64,000 nt of DNA. Origin: Neisseria elongata subsp. elongata. Its GTDB lineage: Bacteria; Pseudomonadota; Gammaproteobacteria; Burkholderiales; Neisseriaceae. This document shows, in pieces, positions 27,247 to 36,008 of this stretch. Position 1 is the first letter of the stretch, and each line of letters starts with the position of its first letter. The translations under genes and the position numbers were made by a program. Below the pieces are notes generated by a model. That model saw only the letters and a program-made list of their open reading frames with translations, was not told the origin of the DNA and made no database searches. Location: positions 48,818-112,817 of the forward strand of contig NZ_FOPS01000004.1 of the NCBI RefSeq assembly GCF_900113545.1, written 5' to 3'.

Positions 27247-27471
27247 CGGTGAATATCCAATCCGTCCGTTTTGCCGTGCCGTTTGTGCGTCGCCGCATGC
27301 CGAAGGCAAAGATTGCAGAGGGAATGTATACGAATCCTGTATGGCGGAGCGATACGGGCAACGTTTGAAACGGGCGGAAAAGCTGTTGTCGGATTGGCAG
27401 CCGGCACGGAATATCCGGCCGTAAAATTTGACTTGGCCGAAACATTTCATCGAAAATGCCTGCCTTTTGCC

Positions 27472-27513
27472 TTTTCAGACGGCCTCCTTTCCCTAAAAGG
27501 CCGTCTGAAAACA
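27472..27513. repeat. Facing DUS pair upstream of panD
   Basis: TTTTCAGACGGCCTCC and AAAAGGCCGTCTGAAAA lie about 10 nt apart in inverted orientation. The rest of the 27247-27539 gap holds no gene I can support. Confidence 0.6.
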
Positions 27514-27539
27514 TGACTCGCAACATCAAAGGAAAACAC

Positions 27540-27923
27540 ATGTTCCGAACCCTGCTCGGCGGCAAAATCCACCGCGCCACCGTAACCGAAGCCGACCTGA
27601 ACTACGTCGGCAGCATCACCATAGACCCCGACCTGATGGATGCCGCAGGCATCTGCGTCAATGAAAAAGTCGCCATCGTAAACAACAACAACGGCGCGCG
27701 GCTGGAAACCTACACCATCGCCGGCGAACGCGGCAGCGGCACGGTCTGCCTGAACGGCGCGGCGGCACGGCTGGTGCAGAAGGGCGACATCGTCATCATC
27801 ATGTCCTACGTCATGCTGTCCGAACCCGAAATCTCCGCCCACCAACCCAAAGTCGTACTGGTGGACGAGCACAACAAAATCCGCGACATCATCCGTTACG
27901 AACCGCCGCACACCGTCCTTTAA
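27540..27923 (+). CDS. panD: Aspartate 1-decarboxylase
   Basis: Pyruvoyl enzyme of 127 residues that makes beta-alanine from aspartate for pantothenate. The self-cleavage site is visible in [12 protein letters not shown] near residue 22 (between Gly and Ser, the Ser becoming the pyruvoyl group). NGAAARL near residue 72 and IIMSY near 88 are family motifs. I start at the ATG at 27540 ([13 protein letters not shown]), the conserved N-terminus; ATGs at 27513 and 27456 are in frame but add non-conserved residues, partly encoded by DUS. Confidence 0.95.
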   Translation: MFRTLLGGKIHRATVTEADLNYVGSITIDPDLMDAAGICVNEKVAIVNNNNGARLETYTIAGERGSGTVCLNGAAARLVQKGDIVIIMSYVMLSEPEISAHQPKVVLVDEHNKIRDIIRYEPPHTVL

Positions 27924-27934
27924 ACCAAACGCCG

Positions 27935-27976
27935 CAGGCCGTCTGAAAACCGAAAACATCCCTTTCAGACGGCCTT
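27935..27976 (+). terminator. DUS inverted-repeat terminator of panD
   Basis: Facing AG-DUS, 12 bp after the panD stop and just before trmB. Confidence 0.75.
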
Positions 27977-27992
27977 GCAACGGAAGCCGACC

Positions 27993-28700
27993 ATGACCGA
28001 CCAAATCACCGAAGCAAACCAAGACACGCGGCACCACCGCAGCATCCGCAGCTACGTCCTGCGCCAAAGCCACATGACCGCCGCCCAGCAGCGCGCCATC
28101 GACACCCTGTGGCCGCAATTCGGCCTGGATTATCAGGAAACGCCTGCCGACCTGAACCAAGCCTTCGGCCGCAGTAATCCAAAAATACTCGAAATCGGCT
28201 TCGGCATGGGGACGGCCACCGCCGAAATCGCCCGCCGCCTGCCCGATGACGACTTTCTCGCAATTGACGTACACGGGCCGGGCGTCGGCAACCTGCTCAA
28301 ACTGATAGACGAACAACACATCGCCAACATACGCGTGATGCGCCACGACGCGGTGGAAGTCGTCGAAAATATGCTGGCCGACGGCAGTCTGGACGGCATA
28401 CACATCTTCTTCCCCGACCCTTGGCACAAAAAACGCCACAACAAACGCCGCCTGATACAAGCCCCCTTCGTGGCCAAACTGCTGCCCAAACTCAAAAGCG
28501 GCGGCTACATACATTTGGCGACCGACTGGGAAGAATACGCGCAGCAGATGCTCGAAGTCTTAAACGGTTTCCCCGGAGAATTACAAAATACCGCCGAAAC
28601 CTACGCCCCTACGCCCGCTTACCGCCCCGAAACCAAATTCGAAGCGCGCGGCAAACGCTTGGGGCACGGCGTATGGGATTTGGTATTCGTCAAACGCTGA
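27993..28700 (+). CDS. trmB: tRNA (guanine-N7-)-methyltransferase
   Basis: SAM-dependent enzyme of 235 residues that makes m7G46 in tRNA. The SAM motif is [16 protein letters not shown] near residue 65. [18 protein letters not shown] near residue 137 is the diagnostic TrmB motif with the catalytic Asp. The C-terminal [17 protein letters not shown] is also typical. I chose the ATG at 27993 after GAAGCCGACC; an ATG 18 nt earlier is in frame. Confidence 0.95.
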   Translation: MTDQITEANQDTRHHRSIRSYVLRQSHMTAAQQRAIDTLWPQFGLDYQETPADLNQAFGRSNPKILEIGFGMGTATAEIARRLPDDDFLAIDVHGPGVGNLLKLIDEQHIANIRVMRHDAVEVVENMLADGSLDGIHIFFPDPWHKKRHNKRRLIQAPFVAKLLPKLKSGGYIHLATDWEEYAQQMLEVLNGFPGELQNTAETYAPTPAYRPETKFEARGKRLGHGVWDLVFVKR

Positions 28701-28846
28701 CAAACGGCGGTTTGCCGTTCAAATGGCAAAAGGCCGTCTGAAAATACACCCGTCTTTACACAAAACGGTATTTTACTGACACAACATACTTTACAATACG
28801 CGCTTCGTTTGTCATCCATCAACAATCCACCAATAGGAGATATGTT

Positions 28847-29341
28847 ATGCAAACCAAATTGATTTCCGCCGCAGCCTTGCTGCTGGCCGCCACCCTCTCC
28901 CATGCCGCCGACGGCAAAAAAGCCGCCGCCTCAATACCCGACAATACCCCGATTCTGATGCAGGCCGAAGTCGGCAGTTTGGACAAAAGGGTAGAAGTGG
29001 CTTATGTGTGCGACAGCCAGCAGGGCAAACGCAACGTGAACGCCATGTACGGCATCAAAGATGGCGAAACCGCCGTCGTGCAGATTAAAGTCGGCGATCA
29101 GGTTACCCCCGGTTTGTGGCGCGTAATGAACGACACCAACGGCAAAAAACAGAACAGCTATTACGGCGAAGGCCTGACTTGGATTACCGACAAAGCCTCG
29201 CCCGACACATTGACCAAAGCCAACGGTAAAATCCTGATGCAGGCCAGCAAATTGGACGGCGGATTGCCAAAAGGCGACCAAACCATCCTGTTCAAAGATT
29301 GCAAAGTGGACAGTGCCGCCACTAAAAAACTGAACAAATAA
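28847..29341 (+). CDS. Exported protein, possibly ACP/MliC-like
   Basis: A secreted or periplasmic protein of 164 residues with signal peptide MQTKLISAAALLLAATLSHAA. The mature part has two cysteines, in AYVCDSQQGK near residue 64 and ILFKDCKVD near residue 153, a spacing and context that recall the neisserial adhesin complex protein/MliC lysozyme-inhibitor fold. The likeness is by eye and the sequence is longer than ACP (about 124). AGGAGATAT precedes the ATG, giving a strong ribosome-binding site. It is a single-gene unit with its own DUS terminator. Confidence 0.65.
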   Translation: MQTKLISAAALLLAATLSHAADGKKAAASIPDNTPILMQAEVGSLDKRVEVAYVCDSQQGKRNVNAMYGIKDGETAVVQIKVGDQVTPGLWRVMNDTNGKKQNSYYGEGLTWITDKASPDTLTKANGKILMQASKLDGGLPKGDQTILFKDCKVDSAATKKLNK

Positions 29342-29346
29342 ACTTT

Positions 29347-29400
29347 GAGGCCGTCTGAAAATACCGTTGTACCGCACGCCGTATTTTCAGACGGCCTTTT
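29347..29400 (+). terminator. DUS inverted-repeat terminator
   Basis: Facing AG-DUS extended to an 18-bp stem (GAGGCCGTCTGAAAATAC and complement) plus TTTT, 6 bp after the preceding stop. Confidence 0.85.
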
Positions 29401-29423
29401 CACAACTTGCAAAGGAGTACGAT

Positions 29424-29789
29424 ATGACAGGCAATCCGGTAAGCTGGTTCGGCATTCACGCCGCCGATTTGGACCGCGCGAAAAAATTCTATGAAACCGT
29501 ATTCGGCGAAACGCTTCAGGAAGTAGGCGGGGGCGGGATGCGCTTTATGATTTTCGGTGCCGACTGGGCGAAATACGGGGTCAGCGGCATGTTGTGGAGC
29601 GACGGCGGTGCCGTGCCGGGTTATGGCGGCACCACCGTATTTTTCAATTGTACCGATTGTGCGGAAACCGCCCGTTCCGCCGTGGCGGCCGGCGGCCGCC
29701 TGTTGCAGGACAAATTCCCGATTGCCAACGGCTATGCCGCCTTTGTTGAAGACAGCGAAGGCAACCGCATCGGCCTGCACAGCCGCTGA
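29424..29789 (+). CDS. VOC family protein (glyoxalase/bleomycin-resistance fold)
   Basis: A 121-residue vicinal-oxygen-chelate domain protein. It begins GNPVSWFGIHAADLDRAKKFYETVFG, the usual first beta-alpha unit, here quoted only up to FGIHAADLDRAKKFYETVFG. The C-terminal FVEDSEGNRIGLHS is the matching end of the second unit. Members include glyoxalases, dioxygenases and resistance proteins, so the reaction cannot be assigned. The ATG at 29424 follows AAAGGAG. Confidence 0.85.
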   Translation: MTGNPVSWFGIHAADLDRAKKFYETVFGETLQEVGGGGMRFMIFGADWAKYGVSGMLWSDGGAVPGYGGTTVFFNCTDCAETARSAVAAGGRLLQDKFPIANGYAAFVEDSEGNRIGLHSR

Positions 29790-29795
29790 TACGGA

Positions 29796-29834
29796 CAGGC
29801 CGTCTGAAAGCGTCTGCCGTTTTCAGACGGCCTT
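29796..29834 (+). terminator. DUS inverted-repeat terminator
   Basis: Facing AG-DUS with a short loop, immediately after the VOC gene. Confidence 0.75.
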
Positions 29835-29876
29835 GTTATGCTTCAATCAATATTTTCTGCAAAACCGATATAAGCC

Positions 29877-30902
29877 ATGCAAAGACTATTATTGATATGC
29901 CTGCCTTTACTGTTTGCCGCTTGCGGCAGGCAGGACGATACCCCGCCGCCGGCCGCATCCGTTGCCGCCTCCGCCGTTTCCGAGCCCGCGCCTGCCGCCG
30001 CGTCCATGGCCTCAGCGGCATCAGCCGAGACCATACAGGCCGAAGAAGATCCGATGCCCGCAGATTTGCTGAAACAGTTTGAATGGCATACCGAACGCAT
30101 CAAACGGGAGTTGGCCTCCGCCACGCCGAAGCAGGCCGATAATTTGTACGACGAATATGTCGCGCTGCTGACTACCTACAATGAAAACAGGCCGTCTGAA
30201 AGCGGTCTGCTGGTTAAAATCAATGATCGGGAAACCACGGTTTTAGACAACTTCTGCAGCGAACAATATTGGGTCGAAAAGGCGGGCAAATTAGAGGAAA
30301 CGGAGGCACTCAAGACATTGCAGCGGAAAATGTCTGCCGTCGGATTGGAATATTGGGATGTCGGCGAATGTACGGCTATCGTGCGGCCGAAGGCGGATTA
30401 TTATTTGAAATTGTTCGGCCCCGCCGTCAGCCCGGATACCCGCCGCTTTCTCGAAATTGAAGCGCGACAGGATAAGGAGCTGGCTACAAACGATGCCGCC
30501 CTTTCTATTTCATGGCAGGAATTGGCCGAACGGGTACTGGAGTGGGAAGATTTCCTGCAACGCCATCCGGGTAGCAGGTTGAGCCGCAAAGCTTTTGACG
30601 AGTATCTGTTTTATCAGAATATATTGTTGTTTGGATTGGATAATACGCCGACTTACAGCGATGACGGTACGCGCCTCTTGTCCGCCGCCGATGACGGGGA
30701 AAATGGTGAAAATGGAACGTATGGCCGCGATTATCAGGCCGCCAGACAAAAGATTGTCAAGCAGAGGCCTGACGGCGATACTGCCAAATTAGTTGTATTG
30801 ACTCAAACATTGAATTACGACCAGGCAGAAAAAGCCGTAAAAGAATATCGGCGGAAGCATTTTGATTCCACGCTGTATTCAGCCGAACCGGAAGGCGTAT
30901 AA
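29877..30902 (+). CDS. Hypothetical lipoprotein, 341 aa
   Basis: A lipoprotein with signal peptide MQRLLLICLPLLFAACG; the lipobox LFAAC gives the acylated cysteine at residue 16. An Ala/Pro/Ser-rich linker of about 40 residues follows, then a charged helical region (LKQFEWHTERIKRELASATP) and a C-terminal part with two more cysteines (NFCSEQYW, VGECTAIV), which could form a disulphide. No family is recognised. An AG-DUS lies inside the coding sequence near 30188 and encodes RPSE. Confidence 0.7.
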   Translation: MQRLLLICLPLLFAACGRQDDTPPPAASVAASAVSEPAPAAASMASAASAETIQAEEDPMPADLLKQFEWHTERIKRELASATPKQADNLYDEYVALLTTYNENRPSESGLLVKINDRETTVLDNFCSEQYWVEKAGKLEETEALKTLQRKMSAVGLEYWDVGECTAIVRPKADYYLKLFGPAVSPDTRRFLEIEARQDKELATNDAALSISWQELAERVLEWEDFLQRHPGSRLSRKAFDEYLFYQNILLFGLDNTPTYSDDGTRLLSAADDGENGENGTYGRDYQAARQKIVKQRPDGDTAKLVVLTQTLNYDQAEKAVKEYRRKHFDSTLYSAEPEGV

Positions 30903-30914
30903 GCTGTCCGTTCG

Positions 30915-30970
30915 GGCCGTCTGAAAATAGAAAGCCGGACTGTTGGGAGGACGGTTTTTCAGACGGCCTT
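30915..30970 (+). terminator. DUS inverted-repeat terminator
   Basis: Facing DUS cores with a loop of about 30 nt and a T tract, between the lipoprotein gene and lolB. Confidence 0.7.
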
Positions 30971-30987
30971 TTTGTAGGAGTAAGTTA

Positions 30988-31572
30988 ATGAAGACGAAAT
31001 TACTTTTTCCTTGCGCCGCCGCATTGCTGCTGGCAGGCTGCCTCAGTACGCCGGTCAGGCAGACGAACTGGCGGCCGCAAGATGAAGGTGCCGATTTTTC
31101 CGCCGACGGACGCTTGGCCGTACAGCACGAGGGCAAAGGTTCATATGCCAATTTCGATTGGAACAGGCAGAACGGTGTGCAGACCATCAATGTCAATACC
31201 CCGCTGGGCAATACCTTGGGGCAGATTTGCCGCGATTCGCAGGGCGTGTTGGCCGTCAATGCCAAAGGAGAACGGTTTACCGCGCCGGACGTTCGCCAGC
31301 TGAGTCAGAAGTTGCTCGGCTTCGCACTGCCGCTGGAATACCTCGACGTATGGATGCGGGGGCAGTGGGCTGCGGACTTGCCGCACAATTTGACGGCGGA
31401 AGGCGATTTGCAGCAGGCCGGATGGAATATCAGCCGCCAAACACAGGAAGACGGCAGCGTCAGAGTATTGGCTTTGCGCAATGAACAATTGTCGTTGAGA
31501 TTGGTGTTTGACAGCGTGATGCCGTCTGAAAACGGTGCGGACGCGCCTACACAATGCGCCGCCAGGGGATAA
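30988..31572 (+). CDS. lolB: Outer-membrane lipoprotein receptor LolB
   Basis: LolB takes lipoproteins from the periplasmic carrier LolA and inserts them into the outer membrane. The 194-residue protein begins with a lipoprotein signal ending in LLAGC (cysteine near residue 17). Readable family features are [22 protein letters not shown] near residue 45, quoted in part, and [12 protein letters not shown] near residue 70. The ATG at 30988 follows GGAGTAAG. It is followed 2 bp later by ispE, the usual neisserial and gammaproteobacterial arrangement, which supports the assignment. Confidence 0.9.
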   Translation: MKTKLLFPCAAALLLAGCLSTPVRQTNWRPQDEGADFSADGRLAVQHEGKGSYANFDWNRQNGVQTINVNTPLGNTLGQICRDSQGVLAVNAKGERFTAPDVRQLSQKLLGFALPLEYLDVWMRGQWAADLPHNLTAEGDLQQAGWNISRQTQEDGSVRVLALRNEQLSLRLVFDSVMPSENGADAPTQCAARG

Positions 31573-31574
31573 TC

Positions 31575-32423
31575 ATGCCGATTTCGGAATACACACAAGC
31601 ATTTCCTGCCCCCGCCAAGCTGAATCTTGATTTACGCATTACAGGCCGACGTGCTGACGGTTACCATAATTTGGAAAGCATATTCTGCCTGATTGACTGG
31701 CAAGACACCGTTTACCTTACTCCGCGTTCGGACGGCCTGATTGTGTTGCAAAACCCCACAGATGGTCTGCCGCAGGAGAAAGACCTTGCCTACCGTGCAG
31801 CCGAAGCCTTGTTGCCGTATCGGAAAACGGAACAGGGTATGGACATACGTTTGGACAAGCAGATTCCCAGCGGCGGCGGGTTGGGTGGCGGCAGTTCCGA
31901 TGCGGCTACAGTATTATTGGTCCTCAACCGTTGGTGGCAATGCGGCCTGACCCGGCAACAGTTGATTAATATCGGAGTCGGATTAGGTGCCGATGTTCCT
32001 TTTTTCCTGTTTGGCAAAAATGCTTTTGCCAAAGGGATAGGAGAGAAATTGACGGAAATAAATGTGCCGCAGCAATGGTATATTGTGGTTAAACCGCCTG
32101 TGCATGTTTCTACTGCCGCAATTTTTTCGCACAAAGACTTGACAAGGGATTCGGTGGCCTGCATAATACCGACTTTCGCAAATTTGCAGCCGTTCAGAAA
32201 TGATATGCAGGCTGTGGTTTTGCAGGTATACCCTGAGATAATGCAAATTTATAAAGATTTGCAGCAGTTTGGTCAGGTAATGATGACAGGCTCTGGAGCT
32301 TGTCTATTTTTAACTTTCCATATCTATAAAGATGCTCAGATTGTATACAGTAAGGTTTCAAGCAAATATCAAAGCCGTTTGGTTCAAGGGTTGCAGCAGC
32401 ATCCTTTGTATGGTTTGATATAA
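31575..32423 (+). CDS. ispE: 4-diphosphocytidyl-2-C-methyl-D-erythritol kinase
   Basis: GHMP kinase of the MEP isoprenoid pathway, 282 residues. The N-terminal [21 protein letters not shown] is the family signature, quoted here as [18 protein letters not shown], and the ATP-binding loop is [17 protein letters not shown] near residue 97. [10 protein letters not shown] near residue 237 is GHMP motif 3. It starts 2 bp after lolB. Its 3' half becomes more AT-rich, as do prs and rplY downstream. Confidence 0.95.
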   Translation: MPISEYTQAFPAPAKLNLDLRITGRRADGYHNLESIFCLIDWQDTVYLTPRSDGLIVLQNPTDGLPQEKDLAYRAAEALLPYRKTEQGMDIRLDKQIPSGGGLGGGSSDAATVLLVLNRWWQCGLTRQQLINIGVGLGADVPFFLFGKNAFAKGIGEKLTEINVPQQWYIVVKPPVHVSTAAIFSHKDLTRDSVACIIPTFANLQPFRNDMQAVVLQVYPEIMQIYKDLQQFGQVMMTGSGACLFLTFHIYKDAQIVYSKVSSKYQSRLVQGLQQHPLYGLI

Positions 32424-32435
32424 AGAGTGAAGAGT

Positions 32436-32512
32436 TGGGGATTCGCCAAGTTGGTTAAGGCACCGGATTTTGATTCCGGCATTCGTAGGTTCGAATCCTA
32501 CATCCCCAGCCA
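32436..32512 (+). tRNA. tRNA-Gln (anticodon TTG)
   Basis: A 77-nt cloverleaf with the 7-bp acceptor stem TGGGGAT/ATCCCCA, discriminator G and an encoded CCA. The anticodon loop is TTTTGAT, giving TTG (reads CAA). The T arm TAGGTTCGAATCCTA is perfect. It starts 12 bp after ispE, so it may be co-transcribed. Confidence 0.97.
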
Positions 32513-32526
32513 ATACAACTGAACTT

Positions 32527-32603
32527 TGGGGATTCGCCAAGTTGGTTAAGGCACCGGATTCTGAATCCGGCATGCGTAGGTTCGAGTCCTACATCCCCAG
32601 CCA
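32527..32603 (+). tRNA. tRNA-Gln (anticodon CTG)
   Basis: A near-identical 77-nt copy 14 bp downstream of the first, with loop TTCTGAA and anticodon CTG (reads CAG). Acceptor stem, T arm and encoded CCA are intact. The pair differs at only a few positions, as expected from tandem duplication with an anticodon change. Confidence 0.97.
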
Positions 32604-32604
32604 A

Positions 32605-32640
32605 ATAAAAGCGTGTGATTTTATCGCACGCTTTTATTTA
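32605..32640 (+). terminator. Rho-independent terminator after the tRNA pair
   Basis: The stem AAAAGCGTG/CACGCTTTT is followed by ATTTA. It does not use DUS and lies 2 bp after the second tRNA. Confidence 0.75.
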
Positions 32641-32787
32641 TCCGTCTGCAGAATACTTGTGTTATTTTTTGTTTGGCTGGATTTCGGCACATGCGTATAA
32701 TGCCGTCTGAGAACGCCAAGCAACCAAGGAAGCCCCGCGATGTTTCCTAAATATGACGCAAATAAACCCATTCCATGTGAGGAAGAT

Positions 32788-33774
32788 ATGGCAGCATACG
32801 ACAGTTTGATGGTTTTTACCGGTAATGCCAACCCGAAGTTGGCGGCCAATGTGGTAAAACATCTCGATATTTCAATCGGCAATGCATCAGTCAGTAAATT
32901 TTCAGACGGCGAGGTTGCCATTGAGCTGTTGGAAAATGTGCGAGGCCGCGATGTTTTTATTCTGCAGCCTACTTGTGCGCCAACCAATGATAATTTAATG
33001 GAAATTTTGGCAATGGCCGATGCCTTGAAGCGTGCTTCGGCAGGGCGTATTACAGCCGCCATTCCTTACTTTGGTTATGCACGTCAGGATCGTCGGCCGC
33101 GTTCGGCTCGCGTACCGATTTCTGCAAAATTAGTAGCCAATATGTTGTATTCCGCAGGAATTGACAGGGTTTTAACTGTTGATTTGCATGCGGATCAGAT
33201 TCAAGGCTTCTTTGATATCCCTGTTGATAACATTTATGCAACGCCGATTTTGCTGAATGATGTGCAGCGTCAGCAAATAGAAAATTTAACGGTAGTCAGC
33301 CCGGATATTGGCGGTGTCGTACGCGCCCGAGCCATGGCAAAAGCCCTAAATGCCGATTTAGCCATTATTGATAAACGCCGCCCTAAAGCCAATGTGGCGG
33401 AAGTGATGAATGTAATCGGTGAAATCCAGGATAGGACCTGCCTGATTGTAGACGACATGATTGATACGGCTAATACTTTGTGTAAGGCGGCCTCTGCTTT
33501 GAAAGAGCGTGGTGCTTCCCGTGTCTTGGCATATGCAACCCATCCGGTTTTTTCTGGAGAGGCAGTTTCCCGTATAGCCTCATCTGATATTGATCAAGTT
33601 GTTGTTACCGATACAATTCCTTTATCAGAGGCTGCACAGAATTGCGTTCGTATCCGCCAAGTATCTATTGCAGGTCTGCTGGCAGAGACAGTGCGCCGTA
33701 TTAGTAATGAAGAATCTGTCTCATATCTTTTTAACGAAGATGTGCTGACAAACGGTGGTATGTTACTGCCGTAG
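32788..33774 (+). CDS. prs: Ribose-phosphate pyrophosphokinase (PRPP synthetase)
   Basis: Makes PRPP from ribose 5-phosphate and ATP for nucleotides, His and Trp. The 328 residues contain the flexible catalytic loop [16 protein letters not shown] near residue 107, the metal site [11 protein letters not shown] near residue 138, and the PRPP-binding motif [13 protein letters not shown] near residue 225. I use the ATG at 32788 ([12 protein letters not shown]), which follows GAGGAAG; a start at 32740 would add 16 residues. It is followed by rplY, the common neisserial order. Confidence 0.96.
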   Translation: MAAYDSLMVFTGNANPKLAANVVKHLDISIGNASVSKFSDGEVAIELLENVRGRDVFILQPTCAPTNDNLMEILAMADALKRASAGRITAAIPYFGYARQDRRPRSARVPISAKLVANMLYSAGIDRVLTVDLHADQIQGFFDIPVDNIYATPILLNDVQRQQIENLTVVSPDIGGVVRARAMAKALNADLAIIDKRRPKANVAEVMNVIGEIQDRTCLIVDDMIDTANTLCKAASALKERGASRVLAYATHPVFSGEAVSRIASSDIDQVVVTDTIPLSEAAQNCVRIRQVSIAGLLAETVRRISNEESVSYLFNEDVLTNGGMLLP

Positions 33775-33863
33775 GCCTGTTGGAATACCGGGCCTGAATC
33801 AACGCCGTCTGAAACTGGTCGCGGTGTAAGGCGGTTTAATTTTTTACCTAAAAGGATTTAATT

Positions 33864-34436
33864 ATGTCTTATGAATTACAAGCTACCGTTCGCGAAGCCC
33901 AAGGCACTGGTGCGAGCCGCCGCCTGCGTCGCGAAGGTCAAGTTCCTGCTGTATTGTACGGTGAGGATCAGGAAGCAGTTGCGATTGCTTTGGATCATAA
34001 AACCGTGTTCTATGCTTTGGAAAAAGAATCTTTCCATACTAGTTTGATTAAATTGGCATTGAACGGTAAAACTCATGATGTGATTGTGCGTGATTTCCAA
34101 GTTCATCCATTCCGTCAGCAAATTCAACATCTTGATCTTCAAGTAGTTGATTTAAATAAACCTTTAAAGATTCGTTTGCCTATTCATGTGGTTAATGCAG
34201 AACAATCTAAAGCAGTGAAGTTGCAAAGCGGCCGAGTGTCTCTGCTAACTACAGGTGTAGAAGTAATTGTTGATCCTAAAAATATCCCTGCCGCTTTGGA
34301 GTTGGATTGTGCACAAGTCGTAGCAGGTGATATCCTCCATCTGTCTGATATTCAGTATCCTGAAGGTGTGAGCAGTGTAGCATTGAAACGTAATTCAAAC
34401 TTAGCTGTTGCTACGGTAACTGGTAAAAAAGGCTAA
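33864..34436 (+). CDS. rplY: 50S ribosomal protein L25 (Ctc form)
   Basis: Ribosomal protein binding 5S rRNA, in the long Ctc/TL5 form of 190 residues. The N-terminal L25 domain shows [20 protein letters not shown] near residue 15. The C-terminal TL5 domain follows from about residue 100 ([20 protein letters not shown]). The ATG follows AAAAGGATTTAATT. It ends the ispE-tRNA-prs-rplY block; base composition drops sharply just beyond it. Confidence 0.95.
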   Translation: MSYELQATVREAQGTGASRRLRREGQVPAVLYGEDQEAVAIALDHKTVFYALEKESFHTSLIKLALNGKTHDVIVRDFQVHPFRQQIQHLDLQVVDLNKPLKIRLPIHVVNAEQSKAVKLQSGRVSLLTTGVEVIVDPKNIPAALELDCAQVVAGDILHLSDIQYPEGVSSVALKRNSNLAVATVTGKKG

Positions 34437-34459
34437 GCGGATATTAGTTGTTATTCAGG

Positions 34460-34488
34460 AAATCCCGTTTTCAATAAGCGGGATTTTT
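34460..34488 (+). terminator. Rho-independent terminator of rplY
   Basis: The stem AAATCCCG/CGGGATTT is followed by TT, 23 bp after rplY. It marks the edge of the AT-rich secretion operon. The gap 34489-34656 is AT-rich with no gene and probably holds the promoter of the operon. Confidence 0.8.
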
Positions 34489-34656
34489 CTATATTCAGCG
34501 ATTACAATAAATTGATTTACTTCTGAGTAATTATCTTAACCATTTATCCTTATTGATAACAGGAATAGCCATAATAATGCTACTATACTAAAATAATAAT
34601 TGTACAATAGTTACTATTTACTTCTTAAATTTAGCGGATAATAACATTGAGTTAAT

Positions 34657-35943
34657 ATGCAAAAGTTTCGGAAAGCAGTTAAAGATACAATACAAGAAGC
34701 GATATTTCTAGCTATTGTATTGTTATCAGCATCTCAGTCAATTGCCGCAAAAGAGCTGCGGGATATTTTGCGACAGTCACTTTTGAATGACCCTTTATTG
34801 CTGGAGGCTCAGGCTAATAAATCAGCTGCAGGGAGCGCTACAAAAGCTACTCGTGCGGGCCATTATCCCGTCATTTCTGTTACGGGGACACAAACATTAT
34901 TGCAAAAAAATGATGATTCTGATGATGATTTAAGCAATGGGCTCGGTGTAAAAGGTTCGCTTAATTTATATGCTTGGGGTGGTATCGAAGCAGGTGTGAA
35001 ACGTGATAAGCAAAAAGAGATTTATTACGATTACAAATATTACGAAACGCAAGAAGAATTAGGTAAAACAATAGGAAAGCTTTATTTGCGGGCATTGCGT
35101 GCGAAAGAGTCTTTACTAATAAATGAGCAGAGCCTTAACCGCCATAACAAGTTGTTGAATGATTTAGGTGTAGTGGTTCAATATGATTCAGGACGACGTT
35201 CAGAATTAATCGAGGCCCGATCTAGGCAGTTACAGGTTCAAACTACCATTATCCAATTACGCCGTACTATGGAATTAGCACTGAGCGAGCTGTCAAAATA
35301 CACTCCGGAACCTATCAAACCTGAGGATTTACAAGATCCTTTTAGTGCGGATTCTACCACCAGTTTAATTAATCGCTTTCGTCAGGAAGATAACGGAAAT
35401 AATCCGACCTATTTGGCGCAAAAAGCAGAGCGGGAAAGTACACGTTATGAGTTAGACGTGTCGAAGGCTTCACGTCTCCCTGCACTGAATCTCGAAGGCT
35501 ATATGAGCAATAAATCCAAACAAGTGTATTTAAACTTGCAATGGAATCTATTCGATGAAGCATCTCGTCATACGGTAAATAAAAATAAACATACGTTGAC
35601 AGCAGCTGATGCTAAGTTGGATCAAATTCTGCGTGAGGTGGGCGAGCGTGCCAGAACAGCTGAAATTGATATGGCGCAAAGTGAAAGGCAGGTAAATATT
35701 AGCGCGGAGCATATTGTTGCACAAAAAGAAGTAGTAAAAGCTTATGAACTGCAATTTAAGGTAGCACGCCGTACTTTAACTGATGTTTTGAATTCGTATA
35801 TTGAATTATCAAGAATTGAACAGGAGAATATTACTGCCCGTAATGATTTTCGCGATGCGGCATTAGAATATTTGGTTTCACAGTCGCAAATCGCACGCTG
35901 GGCAGGGATAACTAATTCTCAAGATATGAATTCTGCCAAATAA
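34657..35943 (+). CDS. TolC-like outer-membrane protein of a type I secretion system
   Basis: Outer-membrane efflux channel family, 428 residues, with a signal-like hydrophobic stretch at residues 16-31 (IFLAIVLLSASQSIA). Long helices of the periplasmic tunnel are visible, for example ALRAKESLLINEQSLNRHN and the repeated pattern near residue 350 (HIVAQKEVVKAYELQFK). It resembles the LapE/AggA branch. It is the first gene of an operon with the ABC exporter (66 bp downstream) and the adaptor. Codon use is AT-rich, unlike the core genes on either side. Confidence 0.85.
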   Translation: MQKFRKAVKDTIQEAIFLAIVLLSASQSIAAKELRDILRQSLLNDPLLLEAQANKSAAGSATKATRAGHYPVISVTGTQTLLQKNDDSDDDLSNGLGVKGSLNLYAWGGIEAGVKRDKQKEIYYDYKYYETQEELGKTIGKLYLRALRAKESLLINEQSLNRHNKLLNDLGVVVQYDSGRRSELIEARSRQLQVQTTIIQLRRTMELALSELSKYTPEPIKPEDLQDPFSADSTTSLINRFRQEDNGNNPTYLAQKAERESTRYELDVSKASRLPALNLEGYMSNKSKQVYLNLQWNLFDEASRHTVNKNKHTLTAADAKLDQILREVGERARTAEIDMAQSERQVNISAEHIVAQKEVVKAYELQFKVARRTLTDVLNSYIELSRIEQENITARNDFRDAALEYLVSQSQIARWAGITNSQDMNSAK

Positions 35944-36008
35944 ATGAGGTCGCATACTATTATTTGTTGGCCGTCTGAAAAATATAATTTAGCCATAAGT
36001 AAAATAAG